Positions 1 to 5,888 of a stretch of DNA of 9,439 nt are shown in pieces (position 1 is the stretch's first letter; each line of letters begins with the position of its first letter). The notes beneath the pieces were generated by a model. The model was not told where the DNA came from and ran no database searches. It saw only the letters and a program-made list of their open reading frames with translations. This DNA is from Deltaproteobacteria bacterium. Lineage in GTDB: Bacteria; Desulfobacterota; DSM-4660; Desulfatiglandales; HGW-15. Made by a program: the position numbers and the translations under genes. Location: NCBI GenBank assembly GCA_016929815.1, contig JAFGIC010000131.1, positions 1 to 9,439 of the forward strand. The letters run 5' to 3'.

Positions 1-1
1 C

Positions 2-30
2 ATAATCGGACTATTTTATTTGGGAGTCAA
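2..30 (-). promoter_or_regulatory. Candidate sigma70-type promoter reading out of the left edge
   Basis: On the minus strand TTGACT (bases 30-25) is followed after 17 nt by GATTAT (7-2). This is five of six matches to the -35 consensus and four of six to the -10, at the ideal spacing. It points leftward, so it would drive a gene outside the window and would mark the end of the hflX operon. It is a consensus match only, in AT-rich DNA, so a chance match is possible. Confidence 0.35.
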
Positions 31-182
31 GGATAATAAGATAGAGACATGAGGTCCGACCAGATCGGCTATTAGAAGGATGGACGTCGAACATCCAATA
101 TCAAATAAATATATGCAGAAACCAGGGATGGCCGCGTTTATCAAAGGGCGCCTGAAAGGTCTGTGCTTCGCCAAGGTCCCTC

Positions 183-212
183 AGGTGATTCATCACCTCG
201 CGGGTTGCGAGG
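183..212. repeat. Two overlapping perfect inverted repeats
   Basis: AGGTGAT (183-189) pairs with ATCACCT (192-198), and CCTCGC (196-201) pairs with GCGAGG (207-212) across a 5-nt loop. The two stems share bases 196-198, so they cannot both form fully. A third small hairpin, GTCC-TTTC-GGAC, sits at 234-245; read on the minus strand its loop is GAAA. None is followed by a T tract on either strand, so they are not typical intrinsic terminators. They may be RNA structure in the operon 3' end, or remnants of coding sequence. Confidence 0.45.
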
Positions 213-289
213 GCGTCTCCTCGGTGAAGGCATGTCCTTTCGGACCTATAACACGGGCCTGTTTTTCAAGCAGTGAAAAGCTAGGGGAT

Positions 290-319
290 ACCGGCGGTTA
301 TCACTATGCCGCTGCCGGT
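290..319. repeat. Inverted repeat ACCGGC/GCCGGT
   Basis: ACCGGC (290-295) pairs with GCCGGT (314-319) across an 18-nt loop; an alternative inner stem GCGG/CCGC (294-297 with 309-312) competes with it. A separate stem, CCGTTT (379-384) with AAACGG (392-397), lies just upstream in the operon direction. No T tract follows. Together with the hairpins at 183-245, these make the stretch after hflX unusually rich in potential structure. Confidence 0.35.
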
Positions 320-404
320 CACGTGTTCCGCGATCCAATCAAACGCCACAGGCATATGGTCCCCGGGCACGGTAATTCCCGTTTTTTTAAGAAACGGTAT
401 GGGA

Positions 405-2036
405 TCAGCTATCCCCATGGTTCCAGAGAAAATCTTCAATACTTGTCAGGAGAGGGGTAAGGCTTTTGCGGTCAAGGGCGGATATGGGGACGCCGTCCCT
501 CAGCCGCGCTATTGAAATGGCCTCCTCCGGCGGGATAAGATCGGATTTGTTGAAAACCGTGATGCACGGGATCTCCTTAAGATCAAGCTGAAGCAAAACC
601 TCTTCAACGGTCTTTATCTGCTCCTCCATCCTCGGGTTTGCCGCATCCGCCACATGAAGCAGGAGGTCGGCGTCATGGAGTTCCTCCAGGGTTGCCGCAA
701 AGGCCTCCATAAGACTTTTGGGAAGCGCCCTGATAAATCCCACAGTATCCGTAATAATCACCTCCCTTTCCCTTGGAAACCTCAGCCTCCTGCTGCTCGG
801 GTCAAGTGTCTCAAAAAGACGGTCCCTTGCCCCCACGCTGCTGTTTGTAAGGGTGTTTAAAAGGGTTGACTTTCCCGCGTTGGTGTAACCCACGATGGAG
901 ATCACCGGGACCCTCCGGGATGTCCTCAGCCTTCTTCTGTCCTGCCGCTGCTGCCTTATCTTCTCAAGCTCCCTGTTCAGGTTGATTATCCTTTCCCTGG
1001 CCCTCCTGCGGTTGATCTCCAGCTTTGTCTCCCCTGGGCCCCTCGCGCCTATGCCTCCTGTTAATCTCGACATGGCTGTATTCTTTTCCGCAAGCCTGGG
1101 CAGCAGATATTTCAACTGCGCGAGCTCCACCTGTATCTTGCCCTCCCTCGTAACCGCGCGCCTTGCGAATATGTCAAGTATGAGCTGGCTCCTGTCTATG
1201 ATCCTCAGTTCCGTGTAATCGGTCAGGCTTTTTATCTGGTTCGGGGTCAGTTCGTTGTCAAAGATAAGCAGGCCGGCGCCTGTCTGTGTGCATTTAAGGG
1301 CCAGTTCACTCAGTTTTCCCCTGCCTATAAAGAACCGCGGATCAGGTTTATCGAGGCGCTGGACCACGACGCCGGCCACAACCAGGTCATTTGATATTGC
1401 CAGCGCCCTTAATTCATTCAGAGATTCATTTGCAGGACCCGTAGGGCCGGTTATGGCGGAAACAAGAACTGCTTTCTCCTTTTTTTCAAGGGTAGGCCTC
1501 CTGTCTGTCCTTGCAAGCTCATCCTCTAACGCCCTGATCAGCTCCGTGAAATCAATATTAAGCTGCCCTGAGTCAGGGACGCTGGTGATGTCCCAGCCCC
1601 TGTTGCCTATATTCTTGGGAAGGATATGCGCGCAGTCTATGCGTCCCGGTATGCCTTCAGGATCAACCTGGACAGTCGCCATCATGTCCAAGCCGAGCAG
1701 GACGAGATCGGAAAGGTCTTCCTGTGAAATTGGTTCGTTGTGCAGATGAGTGTGGATGAATCTCAGGCCATTAAGTCTGCTGCCTGCCGACCTGTACCCG
1801 GCCAAGTCAGGGATGGATATCCGTTTGTCATCGCCTATGACGACACAGGCAACATCGCCGCTCCGCGTAATGAGCATGCCTACCTGTCGCTTTGTCTCTG
1901 AAGATATGGCTGCTATCCGTCGCAGGGCCTCCCTGGATACCACCTCGTGAGCGGGGCTCCTTCGCCTGTAGATATTCTGAAGAAATTTAAGTTGGCTTGC
2001 TTTAAGGCCGCTTGTTTTGCCGAATATCTTATCTAT
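405..2036 (-). CDS. hflX: Ribosome-associated GTPase HflX, long form
   Basis: HflX binds the 50S subunit and splits or rescues stalled ribosomes using ATP/GTP. With the upstream start used here it has 543 residues. Visible are the HflX signature GGIGARGPGETKLE (about 327-340), a basic coiled linker, and the GTPase motifs G1 GYTNAGKST (383-391), G3 DTVGF (430-434) and G4 NKSD (496-499). The usual TLDPTTR-type switch I reads TLDPSSR. The N-terminal third contains HTHLHNEPISQED (95-107), reminiscent of a JAMM metal site. The first standard start in frame is GTG at 1943, but the 31 codons above it (KTSGLKASQLKFLQNIYRRR) read like the conserved start of long HflX proteins. No ATG, GTG or TTG lies between the dnaB stop and 1943. 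ATA at 2036-2034 sits 8 nt after AGGGGG and is my preferred start. It is the last gene of the operon, 3 nt after dnaB. Confidence 0.93.
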   Translation of the reverse strand: MDKIFGKTSGLKASQLKFLQNIYRRRSPAHEVVSREALRRIAAISSETKRQVGMLITRSGDVACVVIGDDKRISIPDLAGYRSAGSRLNGLRFIHTHLHNEPISQEDLSDLVLLGLDMMATVQVDPEGIPGRIDCAHILPKNIGNRGWDITSVPDSGQLNIDFTELIRALEDELARTDRRPTLEKKEKAVLVSAITGPTGPANESLNELRALAISNDLVVAGVVVQRLDKPDPRFFIGRGKLSELALKCTQTGAGLLIFDNELTPNQIKSLTDYTELRIIDRSQLILDIFARRAVTREGKIQVELAQLKYLLPRLAEKNTAMSRLTGGIGARGPGETKLEINRRRARERIINLNRELEKIRQQRQDRRRLRTSRRVPVISIVGYTNAGKSTLLNTLTNSSVGARDRLFETLDPSSRRLRFPREREVIITDTVGFIRALPKSLMEAFAATLEELHDADLLLHVADAANPRMEEQIKTVEEVLLQLDLKEIPCITVFNKSDLIPPEEAISIARLRDGVPISALDRKSLTPLLTSIEDFLWNHGDS

Positions 2037-2039
2037 ATT

Positions 2040-3422
2040 CTAGTCCCCCTGGGCATACTGAGGGTAATAATTATCGCCCTGATGATCCCTGAACCTGGTG
2101 AATTCAGCCTGAAATGTCAATTTGAAGTAACCTGTGGGTCCGTTTCTCTGCTTGGCAAGGATGATCTCTGCCACATTCCTGTTTTCCTCTGTTGCCGGGT
2201 TATAGACCTCATCCCTGTATATAAAGGCGATGACATCGGCATCCTGTTCTATGGCGCCGCTTTCCCTGAGGTCATTCAACTGAGGCCTCTTGTTGGGACG
2301 GTCCTCAACCTTCCTGTTAAGCTGGGAGAGGGCCAGAACAGGCACATTGAGGTCCTTTGCAAGGGCCTTGAGGGACCTGGATATCTCCGATATCTCCAGC
2401 TGTCTGGACTCTGCGGATCTCCTACCCTGTATAAGCTGAAGGTAGTCCACAACAACCATGCCCAGGGGCCCTTTTTTCGCCAGCCGCCTGCACCGGGCCT
2501 TCATGTCCAGCACACTTATGCCTGATGTGTCGTCTATGTACAAAGGCAGTTCGGACAACTGATTGGCGGCATTTGTAAGGTTTGTCCAGTCCGAGTCTCT
2601 CAAGGTGCCTGTACGGAGCTTTGTGGCATTAATCATTGCCTCGAAACCAAGAAGTCTCATGCCAAGCTGTGTCTTTGACATCTCAAGGGAGAATATCGCA
2701 ACTCCCCTGCCTGTCCTCTTGGCGGCATTATAGGCGATATTAAGGGCCAGGGCCGTCTTCCCCATACTCGGTCTGGCCGCGAGGATTATCAGATCCGAAG
2801 GCTGAAGTCCTGCCGTAAGACGATCAAAGTCGGCGAAATCAGTTGGGACTCCGGTTACAAAGCCTTCATTCTCAGACACGCTTTCAAGCTTTTTAAAACT
2901 GCCCTTGATGATATCTTCGAGGGGTGAAAATCCCTCGCTGAGTTTTTCCTGACGGATATCAAATATTGATTGTTCGGCGCTGTCCAGCAGCTCTTCGGTA
3001 GAGTGCCAGTTCTGGAGACAATCCTCGGCTATGGCGGAACACTGTAAAAGCAGTTTCCGCCTTATGTAAAGCTCTCTTACAATCTCCGCGTGGTAAGTTA
3101 TGCCGGCAGAAGTGGAAACCGCGTCCACAAGGGAGGCAAGATAATCCGCTCCTCCTGCCTTTTCTAGCAGTTCCTTATGCCTGAGGTGCTGTGAAAGGGT
3201 GATAAGATCAACCGGCTCATCATTATTATAAAGGTTGATCATGCCTTCAAAAAGATGCATGTGCGCTTCGCGGTAGAAGCATTCCGGGGTCAGGATGTCC
3301 ATGATCTGGTTCATGGCGTCATTATTGATGAGTATCCCGCCCAGGATTGCCTGTTCAGCCTCCATGTTATGCGGAGGTACCTTTATTGAAACAGGCGCTG
3401 TTTTTTCAATTGCCTGAGCCAT
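2040..3422 (-). CDS. dnaB: Replicative DNA helicase DnaB
   Basis: DnaB is the hexameric 5'-3' helicase that unwinds DNA at the replication fork and recruits primase. The product is 460 residues, normal for the family. The N-terminal primase-binding domain starts around PPHNMEAEQAILGGIL (17-32). After a linker, the RecA-like domain carries Walker A ARPSMGKTA (216-224), the catalytic glutamate region FSLEMS (244-249), Walker B VVVDYLQL (323-330), the conserved stretch ending LNDLRESGAIEQDADVI (382-398) and the KQRNGPTG arginine-finger region (424-431). There is no intein insertion. The ATG at 3422 is preceded by AAAGG at 6 nt spacing. It lies 35 nt after rplI and ends in an amber codon, in the same frame as hflX. 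Co-transcription with ribosomal protein genes is common in this neighbourhood. Confidence 0.97.
   Translation of the reverse strand: MAQAIEKTAPVSIKVPPHNMEAEQAILGGILINNDAMNQIMDILTPECFYREAHMHLFEGMINLYNNDEPVDLITLSQHLRHKELLEKAGGADYLASLVDAVSTSAGITYHAEIVRELYIRRKLLLQCSAIAEDCLQNWHSTEELLDSAEQSIFDIRQEKLSEGFSPLEDIIKGSFKKLESVSENEGFVTGVPTDFADFDRLTAGLQPSDLIILAARPSMGKTALALNIAYNAAKRTGRGVAIFSLEMSKTQLGMRLLGFEAMINATKLRTGTLRDSDWTNLTNAANQLSELPLYIDDTSGISVLDMKARCRRLAKKGPLGMVVVDYLQLIQGRRSAESRQLEISEISRSLKALAKDLNVPVLALSQLNRKVEDRPNKRPQLNDLRESGAIEQDADVIAFIYRDEVYNPATEENRNVAEIILAKQRNGPTGYFKLTFQAEFTRFRDHQGDNYYPQYAQGD
2045..2050 (-). promoter_or_regulatory. Ribosome binding site deciding the hflX start
   Basis: AGGGGG on the minus strand lies within the last codons of dnaB, 8 nt before ATA 2036-2034. 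That spacing is good for initiation at the AUA codon. The competing GTG at 1943-1941 has AAGGAG about 13 nt upstream, which is long but possible. The strong upstream site together with protein-like sequence after the ATA favours the longer form. Confidence 0.5.
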
Positions 3423-3457
3423 GTCAAACCTTTGTTTCAGGTTGGCCGGGGTAAAAC

Positions 3458-3904
3458 CTATTCCCCTGCAATAACCATAACCTTTATTGACCCTGTGACC
3501 TGTGAATGCAGCTTTACCGGAACGTCATACTCCCCTAGGGTTTTTATGGGCTTTTCCAGAAGGATCTTTTTCCTGTCTATGGATATCCCCTTTTTCTCCA
3601 TCTCATCGGCTATATCCATACTGGTAACGGAACCGAACAACTTCTCTTCCTCGCCGACCTTATGTGCTATGGTTATAACAATTCCCTCAAGGTCCTTTGC
3701 CGCCTTTTCTGCATCTTCTTTTGCCTTTATCCTGTTGGTCTCAATCTTTTTCTTCTGCATCTCCATAAGCTGGATATTTCGATTGTCGGCAACAAGGGCG
3801 AATCCCTTTGGAATAAGATAATTCCTGGCATAACCTTCTTTAACATTAACAATGGCGCCTTCCAGCCCCAGATCATCCAGATCCCGTTTTAATATTACTT
3901 TCAT
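3458..3904 (-). CDS. rplI: 50S ribosomal protein L9
   Basis: L9 binds 23S rRNA near the base of the L1 stalk and affects frame maintenance and ribosome spacing. The 148-residue length is typical. The N-terminal RNA-binding domain shows the L9 signature ending VKEGYARNYLIPKGFA (21-36). A long charged helix (about 42-75) leads to the C-terminal domain with KLFGSVTSMDIADE (88-101). The ATG overlaps the stop of the upstream membrane protein gene in ATGA, and GGAGG stands 7 nt before it, so both start choice and translational coupling are clear. No anomaly is seen. Confidence 0.98.
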   Translation of the reverse strand: MKVILKRDLDDLGLEGAIVNVKEGYARNYLIPKGFALVADNRNIQLMEMQKKKIETNRIKAKEDAEKAAKDLEGIVITIAHKVGEEEKLFGSVTSMDIADEMEKKGISIDRKKILLEKPIKTLGEYDVPVKLHSQVTGSIKVMVIAGE

Positions 3905-4845
3905 TGAATTTCCTCCATCTTTTTATGTATCTTTCTAAAGTCCGCCCACTGATCAAAGAGCCCGACAAAGGCCAGCATGACAAGGAATGCCTGCTGTAAA
4001 AGGATAAGAAAATATATCCCTGCCCTGGCCCATCCGGGTATTCTGTATTTATTGAAAAAGAACATTAATACGGACAGGCCGTGGAAGACATATATCACCG
4101 ACAGAACAACCAGCAGATTTTCAGCAACAAATTTTATACCTGTTGAGGGCAAAAATAAAGCAAATCCTGATACGATGATGCCCCAGACCAGGAATTCAGG
4201 GGCGCGCCACCTGTCGGCGTCACCTGAGGGCGGATAATCCAGTCTCCCCAGTCTAAAAACAGGCCTGCTGAGTATTACGTTAAGCCATATTACAAGCCCC
4301 GTACTTACAATAACCAGGGCAGGAAAGATCCTGGCGATCAACCTGCCGAGCAGATCCAATGCCTGTCTGATCTGTTCTAACTTTTCCTGCTCGATCCCCG
4401 ACTGTTCATAAATACCGACCGTCTGATCGAGGCCGGCCTTAAGATACCCGAGTATCATATCAAAAGGTCCGCTTCCTTCGGACATCCCTGTCAGAAAAAG
4501 AAAAATCGCACCCATGAAAAGCATGGCCGCGGTCCCCCAGAAGACCGTTGCCCCTATTGAGAGGCGCCTTTTAAACAACTCTGAGACAACAAGGCCGACA
4601 ATACCGAATTCAAGGCAAATCAGGAACATATAAGGATGCCCTGTGACCTTTCCCGTCAGCCAGACAATAAAGAGGATTATAACGCCATTAATCAAGCCCT
4701 CTTTTATTTCCAGTCTGTAAAAATAAAAGATAAAGGGGAGCGGTATTATCAAGCTGAAAAAAGGGCCGATTACCGGCATCCAGACAGAGATTGACAGAAG
4801 AAGGATGACTGAACCGGCAAACCCGATGATATTAGCAGTTTTCAT
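3901..4845 (-). CDS. DUF2232 (YybS-like) multi-pass membrane protein
   Basis: This 314-residue integral membrane protein has about eight or nine hydrophobic segments (near 5-22, 25-43, 52-65, 72-90, 98-119, 170-192, 218-233, 240-264 and 273-295). The central loop 121-168 is soluble and helical (QEKLEQIRQALDLLGRL, 153-169). The stretch WRAPEFLVWGIIVSGF (213-228) resembles the aromatic/proline motif that precedes the last transmembrane bundle in DUF2232 proteins. Members commonly sit between rpsR and rplI in Deltaproteobacteria and as yybS near rplI in Firmicutes; their biochemical role is unknown. It is translationally coupled to rplI through the ATGA overlap. The start at 4845 has only a weak Shine-Dalgarno sequence, after a 113-nt gap from rpsR holding no gene and only a short palindrome, GACGCGTC. 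Family assignment rests on topology and context. Confidence 0.8.
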   Translation of the reverse strand: MKTANIIGFAGSVILLLSISVWMPVIGPFFSLIIPLPFIFYFYRLEIKEGLINGVIILFIVWLTGKVTGHPYMFLICLEFGIVGLVVSELFKRRLSIGATVFWGTAAMLFMGAIFLFLTGMSEGSGPFDMILGYLKAGLDQTVGIYEQSGIEQEKLEQIRQALDLLGRLIARIFPALVIVSTGLVIWLNVILSRPVFRLGRLDYPPSGDADRWRAPEFLVWGIIVSGFALFLPSTGIKFVAENLLVVLSVIYVFHGLSVLMFFFNKYRIPGWARAGIYFLILLQQAFLVMLAFVGLFDQWADFRKIHKKMEEIQ

Positions 4846-4958
4846 ATCTTTTCAGGCCGGCAATTCCTAAAAGGTCCACAGGGACATTATATGCCTAAAG
4901 ACGCGTCCGGTCCCGGGAGGCATTCCACTGATATACAAGCAGGATAAAATCTCTTCAA

Positions 4959-5231
4959 CTACCTGATAGTCGCTGTGGTATAGGGCAAAAAGGCGATCTT
5001 TCTTGCCCTTTTTACTGCCACCGTAAGTATCCTCTGGTGCTTGGCGCAATTGCCAGAGATCCTTCTCGGCACGATCTTGCCCCGTTCCGTGGTAAATGAT
5101 CTTAACAATCTAAGGTCCTTGTAATCTATTTTAAGACTGCTGTCAGCGCAAAACCTGCAGACCTTCCTTCTGTGAAAAGCCATTCCCCCTTTTGGAAACT
5201 TGTCATTATCTCTATCTCTATCTCTATCCAT
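4959..5231 (-). CDS. rpsR: 30S ribosomal protein S18
   Basis: S18 forms a heterodimer with S6 on the 30S platform. The conserved core MAFHRRKVCRFCADSS (17-32) through PRRISGNCAKHQR (55-67) to the C terminus is intact. C25, C28, C62 and H65 could form a zinc site of the C+ type. Two starts compete. ATG 5183-5181 gives 74 residues, but its only purine tract, AAAGGGGG, nearly abuts the codon. ATG 5231-5229 gives 90 residues and has GAGGTG (5241-5236) at a sensible distance. I chose the longer form, which overlaps rpsF by 8 nt and adds the charged tail MDRDRDRDNDKFPKGG encoded by a hexanucleotide repeat. Terminal tails of S18 vary between bacteria. Gene identity is certain; the start is about 70:30. 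Confidence 0.93.
   Translation of the reverse strand: MDRDRDRDNDKFPKGGMAFHRRKVCRFCADSSLKIDYKDLRLLRSFTTERGKIVPRRISGNCAKHQRILTVAVKRARKIAFLPYTTATIR
5208..5228. repeat. Hexanucleotide tandem repeat across the rpsF/rpsR overlap
   Basis: On the plus strand the unit ATCTCT occurs three and a half times in a row; on the minus strand it reads as AGAGAT units. The repeat encodes Asp-Arg pairs in the S18 N-terminal extension and also contains the TAG stop of rpsF (5226-5224). Gain or loss of a unit would add or remove two residues of S18 without a frameshift. Confidence 0.85.
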
Positions 5232-5667
5232 TTTCCACCTCACTCTCATCTGCGTCCGCAGACTTGGGGCCTTCTGCCTCTGCCTCGGTTTTGGTTTTCT
5301 CAACCACCTCACGGTCTGCAATCAAGGCAGCCTCTTTTTGCGCCTCTTGCTCTTTATCAATCAGTTCCTGTGGATCGGCCTTGTTGGAGAGCTTTACGGT
5401 CTGATACTTGATAATTCTGTCGTCAAGGTTAAGGCTTCTCTCGAGTTCGGCGGTAACTCCGGGGTTTGCGCAGAAGTCAACCAGGACATAGAAACCGTTA
5501 TTAAATTTCTTTACGGTATATGCAAGTCTCTGCTTGCCCCATTTCTGGGTCTTGATAATAACACCTTTCCGGTTCACTATCAGGTTATTGTACTTCTCTG
5601 CTATTGCATTAAACTCGTCGTCACTCTCATTGGGGTTGATAATATAAATTATTTCATAATGCCTCAT
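5224..5667 (-). CDS. rpsF: 30S ribosomal protein S6
   Basis: S6 binds 16S rRNA on the platform together with S18. The 147-residue product begins MRHYEIIYIINPNESDDE, the usual first strand, followed by the WGKQRLAYTVKKFNNGFYVL core (43-62) and RIIKYQTVKL (84-93). Residues 96-147 form an acidic, Glu/Ala-rich, probably disordered C-terminal extension (for example KTKTEAEAEG, 124-133), longer than in many S6 proteins. AAGGAG stands 7 nt before the ATG. It is the first gene of the operon, preceded by a leader of about 140 nt with a candidate S6:S18 autoregulatory structure. No ssb gene lies between rpsF and rpsR, unlike in Firmicutes. Confidence 0.97.
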   Translation of the reverse strand: MRHYEIIYIINPNESDDEFNAIAEKYNNLIVNRKGVIIKTQKWGKQRLAYTVKKFNNGFYVLVDFCANPGVTAELERSLNLDDRIIKYQTVKLSNKADPQELIDKEQEAQKEAALIADREVVEKTKTEAEAEGPKSADADESEVENG

Positions 5668-5696
5668 TAATCTTCTCCTTTCGGGCTTTTAAAAAT

Positions 5697-5757
5697 AATC
5701 ATCGGTCCCATAAGATCCTGTTTTCATTTATCAGATATCTGCACAGGACATCGGATT
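5697..5757 (-). ncRNA. Candidate S6:S18 ribosomal leader (rpsF autoregulatory motif)
   Basis: In the rpsF 5' leader, minus strand, AATC (5757-5754) can pair with GATT (5700-5697), and GTCC (5749-5746) with GGAC (5708-5705). Between these stems each strand has CGAT, so both sides contain CCGAT. An alternative inner stem TCCTGT/ACAGGA (5748-5743 with 5721-5716) shares bases with GTCC. Many bacteria carry a leader in which a CCG trinucleotide, exposed in a bulge beside a hairpin, mimics the 16S site and binds the S6:S18 dimer to repress the operon. Position, an unpaired CCG on the 3' side and the flanking hairpin fit that description. I could not score it against the published consensus. Confidence 0.5.
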
Positions 5758-5812
5758 AACCTGAACAACAAAAAACAGGAAAAAACGGAACAAGGAGTTA
5801 TAAAAAACAATT

Positions 5813-5841
5813 TTGCTATCATTTAAAACAAATGTTGTCAA
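5813..5841 (-). promoter_or_regulatory. Probable sigma70 promoter of the rpsF operon
   Basis: On the minus strand a perfect TTGACA (5841-5836) is followed after 17 nt by TAGCAA (5818-5813), a poor -10. The surroundings are AT-rich. Transcription from here gives a leader of about 140 nt before rpsF, room enough for the proposed S6:S18 element. A better -10, TATAAC (5802-5797), lies downstream but has no matching -35 at the right distance. Confidence 0.5.
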
Positions 5842-5862
5842 GCAGTTTTAATACATGATAAA
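5835..5862 (+). promoter_or_regulatory. Possible divergent promoter for the suhB-like gene
   Basis: On the plus strand TTGTCA (5835-5840) is followed after 16 nt by GATAAA (5857-5862), about 26 nt before the ATG at 5889. Its -35 overlaps the -35 of the opposite promoter, since TTGTCAA reads TTGACAA on the other strand. Both boxes are imperfect, so this is tentative. Confidence 0.3.
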
Positions 5863-5888
5863 AACTACTGAAGACAACGGAGGAGATT

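Larger units (their letters stand above)
101..418 (-). pseudogene. Possible decayed reading frame after hflX, unrecognised
   Basis: An ATG at 418-416 overlaps the last codons and stop of hflX and opens a 45-codon frame ending at TAG 283-281. Its product looks protein-like (it contains VPGDHMPVAFDWIAEHVTG and ends VITAGIP). Past that stop, another frame (279-196) reads SLLEKQARVIGPKGHAFTEE. The original frame then resumes with ATREVMNHLRDLGEA and ends at TGA 103-101. Joined across two frame changes, these pieces look like one protein of about 105 residues interrupted by frameshifts. I do not recognise a family. It could instead be a genuine 45-residue protein translationally coupled to hflX, followed by non-coding DNA. 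A plus-strand frame over 80-460 has an antisense-like composition and I do not favour it. Confidence 0.3.

Noticed and set aside
379..397. CCGTTT/AAACGG hairpin as terminator of the operon
   Set aside because: The T-rich run is inside the hairpin on the plus strand; no T tract follows the stem in the operon direction.
80..460. 126-codon plus-strand frame at the left end
   Set aside because: It runs antisense into the hflX 3' end, has a His/Arg/Gly-rich antisense-like composition and resembles no family; the opposite strand gives more protein-like text.
2040..2042. Pyrrolysine or programmed read-through of the dnaB amber stop
   Set aside because: DnaB is full length at this stop, and a good Shine-Dalgarno site plus AUA explains hflX more simply; no pyrrolysine machinery is in view.
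1947..2525. 192-codon plus-strand frame
   Set aside because: It is the reverse-strand shadow of the dnaB C-terminal half, whose motifs are intact.
2040..3422. Intein in dnaB
   Set aside because: The coding region is of normal length and its Walker A and later motifs are uninterrupted.
4867..5049. 60-codon minus-strand frame overlapping the rpsR end
   Set aside because: It is in a different frame from S18 and has no recognisable protein features.
5200..5670. 156-codon plus-strand frame
   Set aside because: It lies entirely opposite rpsF and rpsR, both certain genes.
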